Shown piece after piece: positions 32,154-43,187 of a stretch of 64,000 nt of DNA; position 1 is the first letter of the stretch, and every line of letters begins with the position of its first letter. Below the pieces are notes generated by a model that ran no database searches, was not told where the DNA came from, and saw only the letters and a list, made by a program, of their open reading frames with translations. The position numbers and the translations under genes were made by a program. Source of the stretch: Alloteropsis semialata (lineage: Eukaryota > Streptophyta > Magnoliopsida > Poales > Poaceae); assembly GCA_004135705.1 (NCBI GenBank), contig CM014271.1:53699463-53763462 (forward strand), read 5' to 3'.

Positions 32154-34002
32154 ATGGATGATTATATAGAAGATCTTGAAGACCGAAGTGAGTTCGGTAA
32201 ATTAGGATTTGGATTTACGTCGGCCGATGAATTAGAAGAAATAGATATAGGATCTGGTGATAGACCAAGGCCGACGTATATCAGTGCTAAGTTGGATCCT
32301 GAGTATAAACAGGAGTTAATAAAACTTTTGAAAGAGTATTCTGATTGTTTTGCTTGGGAATATTATGAAATGCCAGGTTTAAGCCGTGATATTGTTGAAC
32401 ATCGGCTACCTATCAAACCAGGATATCGACCACACAAGCAGTACCCAAGGAGGTTCAAGACTAAGATGCATGAGCCAATTAAGGCCGAAATAACGAAGCT
32501 GTTTGAAGCTAAGTTTATCTGGCCATGTCGATATGCTGAGTGGGTATCAAATATAGTTCCTGTTTATAAGAAGAATGGAAAGCTACGTGTTTGCATTGAT
32601 TACAGGAACCTGAACAAGGCAACCCCGAAGGATGAGTATCCGATGCCGGTGGCCGATATGCTTGTCGATGCAGCATCAGGCCATAAAGTTATGAGTTTCC
32701 TAGATGGTAATGCTGGTTATAATCAGATTTTTATGGCGGAAGAAGATATTCCCAAGACCGCATTCCAATGTCCAGGTGCTCTCGGTTTATATGAGTGGGT
32801 TGTTATGACTTTTGGTTTGAAAAATGCCGGTGCTACTTATCAACGTGCCATGAATTATATTTTTCATAGGTTGATCGGCAGGATAGTCGAAATCTATATT
32901 GATGATGTGGTGGTCAAATCGAAAGGTTATCGAGATCATTTGGCCGATTTGAAGGAAACACTGGAGTGTACAAGACAACATGGATTGAAGATGAATCCGC
33001 TCAAGTGTGCTTTTGGCGTATCGGCCGGCCAATTTCTTGGTTTCTTGGTACATGAGAGAGGAATTGAGGTGAATGATCGGAACCGCAAGGCGATTGATGA
33101 TATTGAACCTCCAACAAACAAGAAGGATTTGCAGAGTTTGATTGGAAAGATTAATTTTCTGAGGAGGTTTATATCAAATTTGTCGGTTCGATTGGAGGCA
33201 TTTACTCCTTTGCTGAAGCTGAAAAGTGAGGAAGAATTGGTTTGGGAGCCTAAGCATCAAAAGGCATTAGATGAGATCAAGCAATATTTAGCATATCCGC
33301 CAGTTCTAATTCCACCACAAAAGGGTAAGCCGTACAAGCTTTATTTATCGGCTTTTGATCATGCAATCGGCTCTGTCTTGATTCAAGAAGTTGATGGGAA
33401 AGAACGAGTTATATTCTATTTAAGCCGAAGATTGCTAGATCCTGAAACTCGGTACTCATATGTGGAGAAGCTTTGCCTTTGTTTATATTTTTCCTGTACA
33501 AAATTAAGGCATTATTTGCTATCGGCCGAGTGTACTGTGATTTGTAGAGAGGATGTGATCAAGTATATGCTATCAATGCCAATCATGAAAGGAAGAATTG
33601 GCAAATGGGTTTTTGCTCTAACAGAATTTGATCTCAGATATGAATCGGCCAAAGCGGTGAAAGGGCAGATAATGGCTGATTTAGTTGCTGACCATTGTGG
33701 ACCGAGCATTGATTCTGGCAAGCAATGCACTATGGAACTTGATATATCTGGTCCGATGAAAAAGGCCAATGTGGTTGACGCGGTTCCTTGGACTATGTTC
33801 TTTGATGGTTCTTCTTGTAATGATGGTTGCGGAATCGGTCTGATTATTATTTCGCCTCGGGGGGCAAGGTTTGAATTCGCCTTTCCAATTGAAAAATGCA
33901 CAAATAATCAGGCGGAGTATGAAGCATTGATGAAAGGTCTCCAGATTCTTAAAGATATCGGCGCTCGATTTGTTGAGGTATTTGGAGATTCTTTACTGAT
34001 TA
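32154..34002 (+). CDS. G2 reverse transcriptase / RNase H, truncated by gap
   Basis: The ATG abuts the TAA of the protease frame and is in the same frame, so only one stop codon separates the two. The RT core is intact: FLDGNAGYNQ, MTFGLKNAGATYQR, YIDDVVVKS. A first RNase H-like connection (LYLSAFDHAIG...YLSRRLLDPETRY) is followed by a second, plant Tat-type RNase H (FFDGSSCNDG...CTNNQAEYEAL...GDS). Integrase and 3' LTR are lost in the gap. The role is copying element RNA into DNA. No lesion is visible here. Confidence 0.92.
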
Positions 34003-35002
34003 NNNNNNNNNNNNNNNNNNNNNNNNNNNNNNNNNNNNNNNNNNNNNNNNNNNNNNNNNNNNNNNNNNNNNNNNNNNNNNNNNNNNNNNNNNNNNNNNNN
34101 NNNNNNNNNNNNNNNNNNNNNNNNNNNNNNNNNNNNNNNNNNNNNNNNNNNNNNNNNNNNNNNNNNNNNNNNNNNNNNNNNNNNNNNNNNNNNNNNNNNN
34201 NNNNNNNNNNNNNNNNNNNNNNNNNNNNNNNNNNNNNNNNNNNNNNNNNNNNNNNNNNNNNNNNNNNNNNNNNNNNNNNNNNNNNNNNNNNNNNNNNNNN
34301 NNNNNNNNNNNNNNNNNNNNNNNNNNNNNNNNNNNNNNNNNNNNNNNNNNNNNNNNNNNNNNNNNNNNNNNNNNNNNNNNNNNNNNNNNNNNNNNNNNNN
34401 NNNNNNNNNNNNNNNNNNNNNNNNNNNNNNNNNNNNNNNNNNNNNNNNNNNNNNNNNNNNNNNNNNNNNNNNNNNNNNNNNNNNNNNNNNNNNNNNNNNN
34501 NNNNNNNNNNNNNNNNNNNNNNNNNNNNNNNNNNNNNNNNNNNNNNNNNNNNNNNNNNNNNNNNNNNNNNNNNNNNNNNNNNNNNNNNNNNNNNNNNNNN
34601 NNNNNNNNNNNNNNNNNNNNNNNNNNNNNNNNNNNNNNNNNNNNNNNNNNNNNNNNNNNNNNNNNNNNNNNNNNNNNNNNNNNNNNNNNNNNNNNNNNNN
34701 NNNNNNNNNNNNNNNNNNNNNNNNNNNNNNNNNNNNNNNNNNNNNNNNNNNNNNNNNNNNNNNNNNNNNNNNNNNNNNNNNNNNNNNNNNNNNNNNNNNN
34801 NNNNNNNNNNNNNNNNNNNNNNNNNNNNNNNNNNNNNNNNNNNNNNNNNNNNNNNNNNNNNNNNNNNNNNNNNNNNNNNNNNNNNNNNNNNNNNNNNNNN
34901 NNNNNNNNNNNNNNNNNNNNNNNNNNNNNNNNNNNNNNNNNNNNNNNNNNNNNNNNNNNNNNNNNNNNNNNNNNNNNNNNNNNNNNNNNNNNNNNNNNNN
35001 NN
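34003..35002. other. assembly gap, 1000 N
   Basis: This is exactly 1000 undetermined bases. It joins the G2 RNase H to an antisense gene of a different element, so several element ends must be missing. Confidence 1.
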
Positions 35003-35875
35003 GCCGCCGACCCGCTCCTTCATCTCCTCCTTCCCCACGGTGCGGTTGGCAGCCCGAGTGGGGTCGTCTCGCCCCGAGTACTCGAAGCCCGGGTGCTTCC
35101 GCTCCTGAATGGGTTGGACCAAGCGCCTGCTGAAGTTGCAGGCGATGCCGACTGCTGTCAGGCCTTGAGCCTTCAACTCCTTGATCAACCCGAGGAGCTC
35201 CTCCACCTGGTCCATCTCCGAGGCGTCTGGAAGCTCGTTCCAGCAGTCTTGCACCTTTGGCCGCTCGCCGGTGTGGCACGGGATCGCCGGCGCGTGGTTC
35301 CCGACGTAAAACCACTCGGCCTTCCACCCTTTGTTGGAGGTGTTAAGGGCGATGTCGAAGTAGTCGTCCTTGCGCCCCTGACGGAGCATGAAGCCGGCTC
35401 CTCCGACCACCACCATTTTCTCCTCGCTTGGCTGAGGTTTCAGCCAGTACAAGTACCTCCAGAGATTGAAGTGAGGAGAAATACCTAAGTACGCCTCACA
35501 GAGATGGATGAAGATGGAGATCGCCATGATCGAGTTGGGGTTGAGGTTGATCGCCTCAATCCCGTAGTAGTGAAGAAGCCCGCGGAAGAATGCCCCCGTG
35601 GGCAAACCAAGCCCGGCCTCGAAGAAGGGCTTGAAGAGGACCAACTCGCCGGAGTTCTCCGACGGGAATACCTCCCCCGCGCTCGGCCGCCATTCCGCCA
35701 CGGCCTGAGGCGGCAGGACGCTCCGCTCCACCATCTCCTCCAACGCCTCCGTTGTCACCTTCCCCCGCGTCCACGCGAGGACAGGGGAAGGGATCTTGTC
35801 AGTCTTCGGGACAGCGCCGGCAGCAAACTTCTTCCTCCCCGCCATGGATTTCACTGCAGGGGTCTTGACACGCAT
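35003..35875 (-). CDS. antisense Transposase_28-like protein in element A, truncated by gap
   Basis: The frame starts at 35875, with an alternative start MAGRKKF at 35845, and runs into N after about 290 residues. It matches the plant family Pfam calls Transposase_28 (putative gypsy type transposon). Typical phrases are GLLHYYGIEAINLNPNSI, FIHLCEAYLGISPHFNLWRYLY and the closing GFEYSGRDDPTR. Despite the Pfam name no catalytic function is established. These genes ride inside large LTR elements, here opposite to the element's own strand. A TATA box sits about 150 bases upstream. The E copy at 40266-42545 shows the likely exon layout. No lesion is visible. Confidence 0.8.
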
Positions 35876-36020
35876 CAGCGAGGCTACACTCCCCGTGGTG
35901 GCTGAGATCGCGCAAAGGATTTGCGAGCAAGGGGAGCTTTGGTGGCGGCGGGGCGAAATGCGAAGAACGAGGAAAGCAGATCTGGAAATGAGAAGATTAC
36001 CCTCCGGGGGTTAATCCTCG

Positions 36021-36030
36021 CCTTTTATAG
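36021..36030 (-). promoter_or_regulatory. TATA box of the antisense gene in A
   Basis: CTATAAAAGG on the minus strand lies about 150 bases before the ATG of the antisense gene, giving it a promoter of its own within the element. Confidence 0.6.
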
Positions 36031-36182
36031 CGCGCCTTGATGCCCGAAATTACCGCGAGATCGCGCGATCAGCGGGGCGGGCGAAACGGTACAAAGAGCC
36101 GTTGGGCGCTTCACCTTCCGTTACACGCCGGGCGCCAACGGTAAAAAATGACTCCGGAGCACTCAAGCAAGACAGAGCAGTC

Positions 36183-36720
36183 GGCGTGCCGCTACGGCTC
36201 GGACAGCTCCCACGCTCGGGGGCTGGCGCCGCGATCAAGTCGGTGTGCCTCTCGGGCTCGATCGGCCCCGAACCACTCGGGAGCCGACACTGCAAATACA
36301 GTGGCGTGCCGCTAAGGCTCGAACGGCTCCCACGCTCGGGGGCTGGCGCCATGATCAAGTCAGTGTGCCTCTCGGGCTCGATTGACCCCGAACCACTCGG
36401 GAGTCAACACTGCAAACTTAGTGGCGTGCCGCTAAGGCTCGACGGCTCCCACGCTCGGGGGCTGGCGCCACAATCAAGCCAGTGTGCCTCTCGGGCTCGA
36501 TTGGTCCCGAACCACTCGGGAGCCAACACTGCAAACCAAGTTGGCGTGCCGCTAAGGCTCGAACGGCTCCCACGCTCGCGGGCTGGCGCCATGATCAAGT
36601 CAGTGTGCTTCTCGGGCTCGATTGGCCCCGAACCACTCGGGAGCCAACACTGCAAACCTAGTGGTGTGCTACAAAGGCTCGAACGGCTCTCACGCTCGGG
36701 GGCTGGCGCCACGATCAAGC
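36183..36720 (+). repeat. 120-bp tandem array, about 4.5 units
   Basis: Units start at 36183, 36303, 36423, 36543 and 36663, all exactly 120 bases apart, each with 'cacgctcgggggctggcgcc' in the same place. Because 120 is a multiple of three, a plus-strand frame stays open through the array (36102-36869). I regard that frame as a by-product, not a gene. Confidence 0.92.
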
Positions 36721-37477
36721 AACACAATTCTTTTTGCAGGAAATACAGGTACAACAGAGCCGGGCCTACGCCGGTTACAAACATCAAACACATCAGCCGC
36801 CAAGATGACGGCCTGGGGCACTCGTCCCTGCGCTCAGTGCTACATCCGAAGCAAGCTTGGCCCACATGAGCTCCTCGCAAGCCCTCTTGTAGCACCACTG
36901 CAGCCGTCGACGGGACAGCACCGGTGGAGGGTTGATGGCAGACGCCTTCGGCTATCCCTGGCTCTACAAAGCATTTCACCCCACATGGCCCTCGTCACAT
37001 GGGAATGCGGGGGTGAACAGGGCAGCACCAACGCGCCGATCAACGCCTCGGATCCCTCGCAAGCACTCTTCTAGCACCACGCCGTGATGACTCCATGAGC
37101 TCTCCCCGGTGGATGAACCCAACGATGAACCTCCGGCATGTTAACTACAAGGATCCTATGTCTACTCGCTCTTGGGTGGCAGCTCAGGCTCCCCGACGGG
37201 TATTTATAGCCCCTGGCCGCCGGAGGACGCAAGACTTACTCCACGATGACGTGCACGGGCTCCGCGCCACGCGTCTCTCCTCCAGCATGGAATGCACAGG
37301 TTGCCCTTATCTCCTTTGGCTCCACTTGGCCACGGGAGTGCCCTGTGCAGTCACGGGAACTCTATTCCTGACGCCGCCTTGCCTGCCTCTCCTTGGCATA
37401 TCCTACGAAGAAGGAATCCTCCGGGACTCGGACCTCTCGCCAAGATAAGTTTCATTTGATTATTTTCACCAATCCCG
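36721..37477. other. element A interior, nothing recognised
   Basis: Low-similarity internal sequence of A lies between the 120-bp array and the block shared with B. Short frames are present but none is recognised. Confidence 0.3.
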
Positions 37478-37690
37478 TGAGCTTTAAAACAAGTTGCTAA
37501 AGTACTCGGGGAGCACACGCCTTAATCCGTGAAACCTCGGCTCTTCCGTACGCCTACCCTCCTACGCGTGCACGCGGCCCAGCTCCCTGCGCTATGGACT
37601 ACGGCTATCGGGGACCAGGTGCATAAACGTAATAGGCTAACTACCCGAGGAAATTAAAAGACTTGAAAGCAGGAAGCGGGGTTCATTAGT
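37478..37690 (+). repeat. block shared by elements A and B
   Basis: The segment around 'gctaaagtactcggggagcac...gcggcccagctccctgcgct...ggtgcataaacgtaa' recurs at about 47315-47515 and 48888-49080 in B. Each copy is followed by 60-120 bases ending in a pyrimidine tract plus CAG, then by the tandem array region. Confidence 0.85.
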
Positions 37691-37740
37691 GTTTGTATCG
37701 CCGAATATTTTTCTCCTCGAGTTTTTACCTTGTTACAGGG

Positions 37741-38145
37741 TACTGACGACTACTCGGCGTGCTCAGCCCTCACGCTCGGGGGCTGGCGCCGGGACGACTA
37801 CTCGGTGTGCTCAGCCCTCACGCTCGGGGGCTGGCGCCGGGACGACTACTCGGTGTGCTCAGCCCTCACGCTCGGGGGCTGGCGCCGGGACGACTACTCG
37901 GTGTGCTCAGCCCTCACGCTCGGGGGCTGGCGCCGGGACGACTACTCGGTGTGCTCAGCCCTCACGCTCGGGGGCTGGCGCCGGGACGACTACTCGGTGT
38001 GCTCAGCCCTCACGCTCGGGGGCTGGCGCCGGGACGACTACTCGGCGTGCTCAGCCCTCACGCTCGGGGGCTGGTGCCGGGACGACCACTCGGCGTGTCT
38101 CGCAGGACTCCGCTGGCCCTCACGCTCGGGGGCTGGACGCCGAAA
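37741..38145 (+). repeat. 48-bp tandem array in A, eight units
   Basis: The unit holds 'cgactactcgg' and 'cacgctcgggggctgg', both close to the element's polypurine tract ACTACTCGGGGGCT. Units are nearly identical. All three plus-strand frames are open because of the repeat, giving 16-residue peptide repeats. No protein function is suggested. Confidence 0.92.
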
Positions 38146-38177
38146 TTAACGTCGGATGATTTAGCCAGACGCTCCTT

Positions 38178-38375
38178 GACTAACCCTTGGACCGATTCCT
38201 TCGGAATCGCTTCAAGGCTCGGGGGCTACGGCCAACGGACGCACCTCGCGGCGCATCCGTTGATTATCTGACGACTTCAGAACAAGGCTACTAACCCTTG
38301 GACCGATTCCTTCGGAATCGCTTCAAGGCTCGGGGGCTACGTCCAACGGACGCACCTCGCGGCGCATCCGTTGGG
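38178..38375 (+). repeat. 111-bp direct repeat before the 3' LTR of A
   Basis: Two copies of 'taacccttggaccgattccttcggaatcgcttcaagg...cgcggcgcatccgttg' lie 111 bases apart. The same pair occurs in B at 50053-50214, where the second copy is split by an insertion. Confidence 0.85.
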
Positions 38376-38494
38376 TAAACGGCTCTTTTCTCTTCAGTAT
38401 CACGCGGTTTCGCTTCCAACTGCAGCAGGCTCGACGCTCATCGGGCAGCACGACCTCGTCGACTTGTCCCTCAACCACGTACTACTCGGGGGCT

Positions 38495-39091
38495 TGTCGG
38501 GGGTAGACCCCCAGGGGTACCCAGCAGGCGGATTGGCCCAACCATCAAAGGGCGGCCCAATCCGAGTACATCTGGATCGGTTTGTCGGACTGGCTGGCCC
38601 ACCGGTCAGGGGCCCACCAGTCGGGCGAACCGAATGGGCGCGACGACGCGCGCAGCAAGGAAAGCACACGGCGTATCCCGCAAGAAGCTCGGAGATCAGG
38701 ATAAACTAGCCGGAATTGTAGGGAAAGATATCTGTAATCGTTATAGGATCAAATCCTTGTAATTCGGGTAGGTTACGATCTCTGGCCGACTTGTAACTCA
38801 AGGCAGCCGGACTATATAAGGCGCCCTGAGACCCCCCTCCAGAGCACGACATTACGAGCAATCACACAACCCTAGGATAGAACCCAACTACGGAGATCCT
38901 TCCAGGAACTTCATACACAGCAATACAATCGCCGCCAACACAGGACGTAGGGTGTTACGTCATCTCGACGGCCCGAACCTGTTCAATCCTTGCGTCTTGT
39001 GTTACCATCGACTTCTGATCCTCGATCTGTCCCTCGACAAATCAACCACGTAGGCTACCCTGTGTGGACTGCCGGGTCCAAACATCCGACA
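38495..39091 (+). repeat. 3' LTR of element A
   Basis: The LTR runs from TGTCGGGGGTAGACC to AACATCCGACA, 597 bp, with the TATA box ACTATATAAGGCG at about 38811-38823. It belongs to the same family as the two B LTRs at 45154 and 53994. The five bases after it (CGCCC) are the candidate target duplication, partner in the gap. Confidence 0.9.
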
Positions 39092-39840
39092 CGCCCCGGC
39101 CCATCCGGCGCCGTACCCACTGGGTACCTGCTGCGTCAGAGCAGGATGGGCGTCCGTCCTTCGCCACGGCAGCCACAGTGGCGCCCGTCTCGTCCGAACA
39201 GGAGCGCTACAGTCCGGAGAAGGATGCATGCGCTACACCAGGCACTCCAGTACCACTCCAGGCGCCCCCGGACGACATCTGGAACCCGAGCAGGACACCT
39301 GGAGCACCCAAGGACCTCGGGCAAGTCAACCACGACCCGGAACTACCCGGGAGCTTACCCGAGAAGGCATCGGCGTCAACCACCCGGGATGTACGATCCC
39401 GGGTCCGGCGGGGCGCCCACTCCGTCAACACCTGCTCCCCGTACGGCTCGGCAGACGACACTGGACGAAGCTCTCGGGGGCAGTAACTCCCGTTGTAATT
39501 TTCTCCTTTCTTACCCCCCGCTCCCTTCTCTCCTTGAAGCTATAAAAGGGGACGAGGGGACGTCAGCGCGGGGCAATTCGAACACCATTCACGAACACTC
39601 GGACACAGCGCACAGCTCACTCACTCGCTCCACACAGGGACTTGGGACCCTCTCCCTCTCCCAACCAGTTTGTACACCCCTACTGCAGACTTGGACTTGA
39701 GAACAGCGACGCTCACTGGACGTAGGGTATTACTCTCCGGAGGCCCGAACCAGTATAAACCCCCTGTCTCTCGAGTCACCATCCGGATCCAGACACGCGA
39801 TCGTAGGAAATTTACTTGTTGGCGGTAGAGAACCCCGACA
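39092..39840 (+). repeat. 3' portion of an LTR of element D
   Basis: The sequence has a TATA box (GCTATAAAAGGGG, about 39540-39552), a U5-like part, and ends in GAACCCCGACA. It lacks its own start, which fits element A having inserted into it. The next sequence is the interior of element E, not a primer site, so this is best read as a 3' or solo LTR inserted in E. Confidence 0.6.
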
Positions 39841-40265
39841 CGAGCTCTATGCTCGGGGGCTCCCCATTTGATCGGGAAGTTTCTTGCAGTTTGTACTTCT
39901 AGACTCTTTTTCAGCATGCCAGCATGGCTGTAAAAGAGCCCGGGGGCTACTACGGTACTACTACCATGCAAGAAACGGGCTTTTTAATTCAAGAAAGCTA
40001 GGCTACGCTAAAATTACCGAACACCGTGACTACAAGGAATTACACAGTTCAGAAGGCCGCCCGTGTCTCAGCAACTAAACAATTCCAGAATAGCTTATGG
40101 TAACAGGACTTTTTGGCTATGACAAAGCTATCAGTTAAAAAGATCCATGAAAATACCGTTCAGCTCTAAGATCTACGCAAAAACATGCAAGCATATGTTT
40201 AGCAAAATGTAATCGCATTCTAAACCGTTAAAATTTTGCCCTATTACAGGAATCTTGCACAGTGT

Positions 40266-42545
40266 TCAGGGTGATTCCTCCGAATCACTCAAATGGAGAT
40301 CAAGTTTTCTGACAAACGGTTCCACCAGTGGGGTAAGGCTATCAAACATTACCTCAGCTTCTGACGCCGAGCACTTGAAGCCTTTTGAGAGCAGAGAAAC
40401 GTCCAGATCAGGGAGGTGGCTTTTCAAAGCCCCGATGGTGTGAGTTGCAGCAACGCAGGCACCTTCCATCAGCCTGGAGTCCAAGGACGAACTGCGCTTC
40501 TCTGATGCTTCAAGACGGGCGGTCAGAACAGCCAGTCTCCTTTCCAGATCCGAGTTTTTCTTCTTGAGCACCTCAATGCTCTTGGAGTTAGCTACAGGGT
40601 CAAAGGCAGCATGTAAGCAAAAGGTCGAAGATAAAGACTCAATAAGCGAAGCATGAGATTTAAGGCATGTACCTTCTTTCTCGGACTGGAGAACGGTCAC
40701 CTGGGCTCCCAGTCTGATCACAGACGTTTCTGCAGCAGAGGCACGAGCGTCTAGCGAACGCCATTGCTCTTCAGCTGTCGAGAGCGCGCTAATGATCGGG
40801 CCCAGGGGCGTCGGGATGGGTCCCACGATCTCTGTAGTCTTCTCTGAGCTGTCAAGTTGTGCCATTGAGTCTGGCTCGGGAGTTTTCTCTTTGGCAGATG
40901 GTTTGACAGGAGGAGAAGCTGTGGGATCGGGTTGCCTGAATTCCCGAATAATCAAATACAGTGAAGACAACATTTAAGAAAAATGCTCATGCATAATCAA
41001 AGATTATCAAAGCTCTTACTCGGCCGTCGGGATTTTGACTTTAAATCTCTTGGCACTAGGAATAAGCTTTGATGACTGTCCGGTCGGACGATTTTCCTGT
41101 CGTGAAATCTCCCGATCACGTTTAGCTTTGGTTATGCGATCAAAAGCTGCGAATAAACGCCCGAATACGATCATGCTCGATACCTGGGCATCAGGACGAG
41201 GCGGATCACGACTGGGCTGCAGATTGGCGGACCTAGGCGATCCAAGAACTCCCGAATCCAGAACTGTCCTCTCCACACTGTGAGAGCGTTTCCGGGTTCG
41301 GGGGATAATCGCCTTGGGGCTGCTCGGGACCTCATTTTCCAAACCAGGTGATGGTTCAGGTTGTTCGTTGGTCGGGGCCCCGGTGCCTTGATCAACGGGC
41401 TGATCTCCCTCCTCCTCAACATTGATGGCACCGCTCTGGGCGGGGGCATCAACAATAGCTGGGGCCTGGTAAAAAAAAAGGTTGCATCATATCAATATTA
41501 TGCAAGAAAGAGCTTTTTCTGAGTAACAGTTTACCTCTGGAGGAGGGTTGTCAGCGCTGTATGGTGCTGGGACGTTCTCCCAGTCCGGGGGATCAGCCCC
41601 AAACATCTTCTTCAGGCGCGCGGCCACTTCTGTCTCTGGGACAACTGCTAGTTAAGAGTCATGAACTCAAATGACCGAACAAACTTGGAAAAACAGTCGA
41701 ACAGAAAAACAAATACTCACCATCGGGTTTCATTCTGTTCGGGTCGTTGTCGCCCTAAATGTCCAAGCGTAGCGGTCGTGAGTCATAAGCGGAATGAATC
41801 TCCATCTAATGAAGATTTCTGCTACATGAACCGCTGTCAGACCAGCATTGCGGAGCTCCAGGATCCGATCAATATGCTTCTGCATCTCCGGGGTGATCCT
41901 TGGTAGGGCTTTGGTCTCTTCCTTGAGGTAGGGCATCAGATATTTCCCTTTTGCCACTGAGGCCGTGGGAAGAGTGATGTAAAACCAATGACGCTCGTAT
42001 CCTTTCCAGCTGTCCTTAACTGGAAAGGAGATATAGATCTCCCGATCTCTCAAGGAAAAGCCTATAGACCCGATCATGACTTGTTTCTTGTAGTATGCAG
42101 GGGTGTAAAAATATCTCCACAATAGCAGCGAAGGTTTAATCCCTAACCAGGCTTCGCACAGAAAAGCAAAAACGCTAAGCATCGTCAAAGCGCCAGGCTT
42201 AAGGTGCACAAGCTCTATCTGATAATGCTCGCATATGTTGTGGAAGAAATCAGAAGGATAAACCCCAAATCCACAATGGAAGAACTCCAAGAATACCACC
42301 ATCTCAAGGGTGTTGGGGGTCGGATACACTTGACCTTTGGCATGCCGGTGAGGGAAGAGGCTGGTGTCGTGGAGCAATCCGAGGTCCTCCAACTTCTGCA
42401 GTTGCTTGGCCGTCGTGGTGGATTTGTGCCAATACTTGTCCGTGGTGCAGACCGTGCCCCCGCTGCGGAGCTCTCGCCCGGTGGCGGCGCTACTCTGGTC
42501 CCCTGAGGACTCAGTGGCGGATGAGGATTGGTGCGTGGATGCCAT
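40266..42545 (-). pseudogene. antisense Transposase_28-like gene in E, five exons, frameshifted
   Basis: Probable exons read leftwards: 42545-41721, 41645-41535, 41465-41020, 40935-40673 and 40591-40266, all with GT/AG borders. Exon 1 encodes the conserved region (FFHNICEHYQIELVHLKPGAL, FLCEAWLGIKPSLLLWRYFY). The last two exons encode a coiled coil (SALSTAEEQWRSLDARAS; LKKKNSDLERRLAVLTARLEASEKR). Near 41755 one base is out of register: the frame hits a stop at 41730, while the homologous tail up to the donor GATG/GTGAGT lies in another frame. A TATA-like CATAAAAG lies near 42685, about 140 bases upstream. Function is unknown; the gene is carried antisense to the element. Confidence 0.78.
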
Positions 42546-43187
42546 GGAGATCGTAGGCTAGCCCAAGGAGTTGGAGGAGCAGGGGAATGAAGGGAAGAAA
42601 ACTGATAAAAGATGGCAAGTGTTCTGTAGATGAGAATGGAGAAGACGAAGGCCCAAATGGAGTCCAGGCGGCCACGCCTGGGGGCTTTTATGGTTCAGCC
42701 AGGGAGCACGAACCTCGAGAAACCTGCCCTTGAGCCGCGCAATCCGCATTGACTGTTGGGTCAAAAAGATTCTTTCCTTTTTCTACGGCACGCGTCGTTT
42801 CGAAGAATGTGCAAGTCCAATTCAATGCATTTAGGGTTGTTAGCTTATTTGGTAAGTTACCAGTTTTAAATGACCAAACGATCGGTGTGAATCAAGGAAA
42901 TGCCCCGATCATGTCTGATCAGGGTCAAATTTCCCAAACACACTGAAGATAGTTAGTTTGGTTGGAAGAAACTTTTCGTTCGGGAATTTTGTTTCTGGAT
43001 GAGCAATTTCGTGAACAGATTGACACGGATATATTTCCAAAGCACAAGGGATTTAAGTTACATCCTTCAAGTGAAATTTCTTCATTAAATCCAAAAGAGG
43101 GAACATTTCACAGGGGATTGATAAATATCCTGAAATCAAAATACAAAAGCGCCCTGATCTTGGGTTGATGATCGTCAACCAACCTGA
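42546..43187. other. spacer between two antisense genes of E
   Basis: It contains the 5' region of the downstream antisense gene, including the minus-strand CATAAAAGCCCC near 42681-42692. The rest is AT-rich and unassigned. Confidence 0.35.

Larger units (their letters stand above)
26901..34002 (+). mobile_element. Tat-like Ty3/gypsy element G2 inserted in T1, truncated by gap
   Basis: G2 consists of a 1.85-kb LTR, a primer site, gag-protease and a pol frame ending in N. Two RNase H-like regions (one after RT, another beginning FFDGSSC) mark the Tat lineage. CCCTG (26896-26900) is the candidate target duplication. The 3' copy is not visible. Confidence 0.9.
35003..39091 (+). mobile_element. 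non-autonomous LTR element A, 3' part
   Basis: Its parts are an antisense Transposase_28-like gene, a 120-bp repeat array, a 213-bp block shared with element B, a 48-bp repeat array, the polypurine tract ACTACTCGGGGGCT (38481-38494) and the 3' LTR. No gag or pol is seen. The 5' end is in the gap. It lies inside the LTR of element D. Confidence 0.75.

Noticed and set aside
34003..35875. Fusion of an antisense gene with unknown sequence through the gap
   Set aside because: The frame through N is artificial. Only 35003-35875 is real sequence.
37689..38271. Three overlapping open frames of repeated peptides
   Set aside because: All three frames are open because the 48-bp unit lacks stops and is a multiple of three. 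No start context or family supports a protein.
39092..39840. Reading this stretch as the 5' LTR of element E
   Set aside because: No primer site follows, and E's own 3' LTR (44194-44617) is a different sequence.
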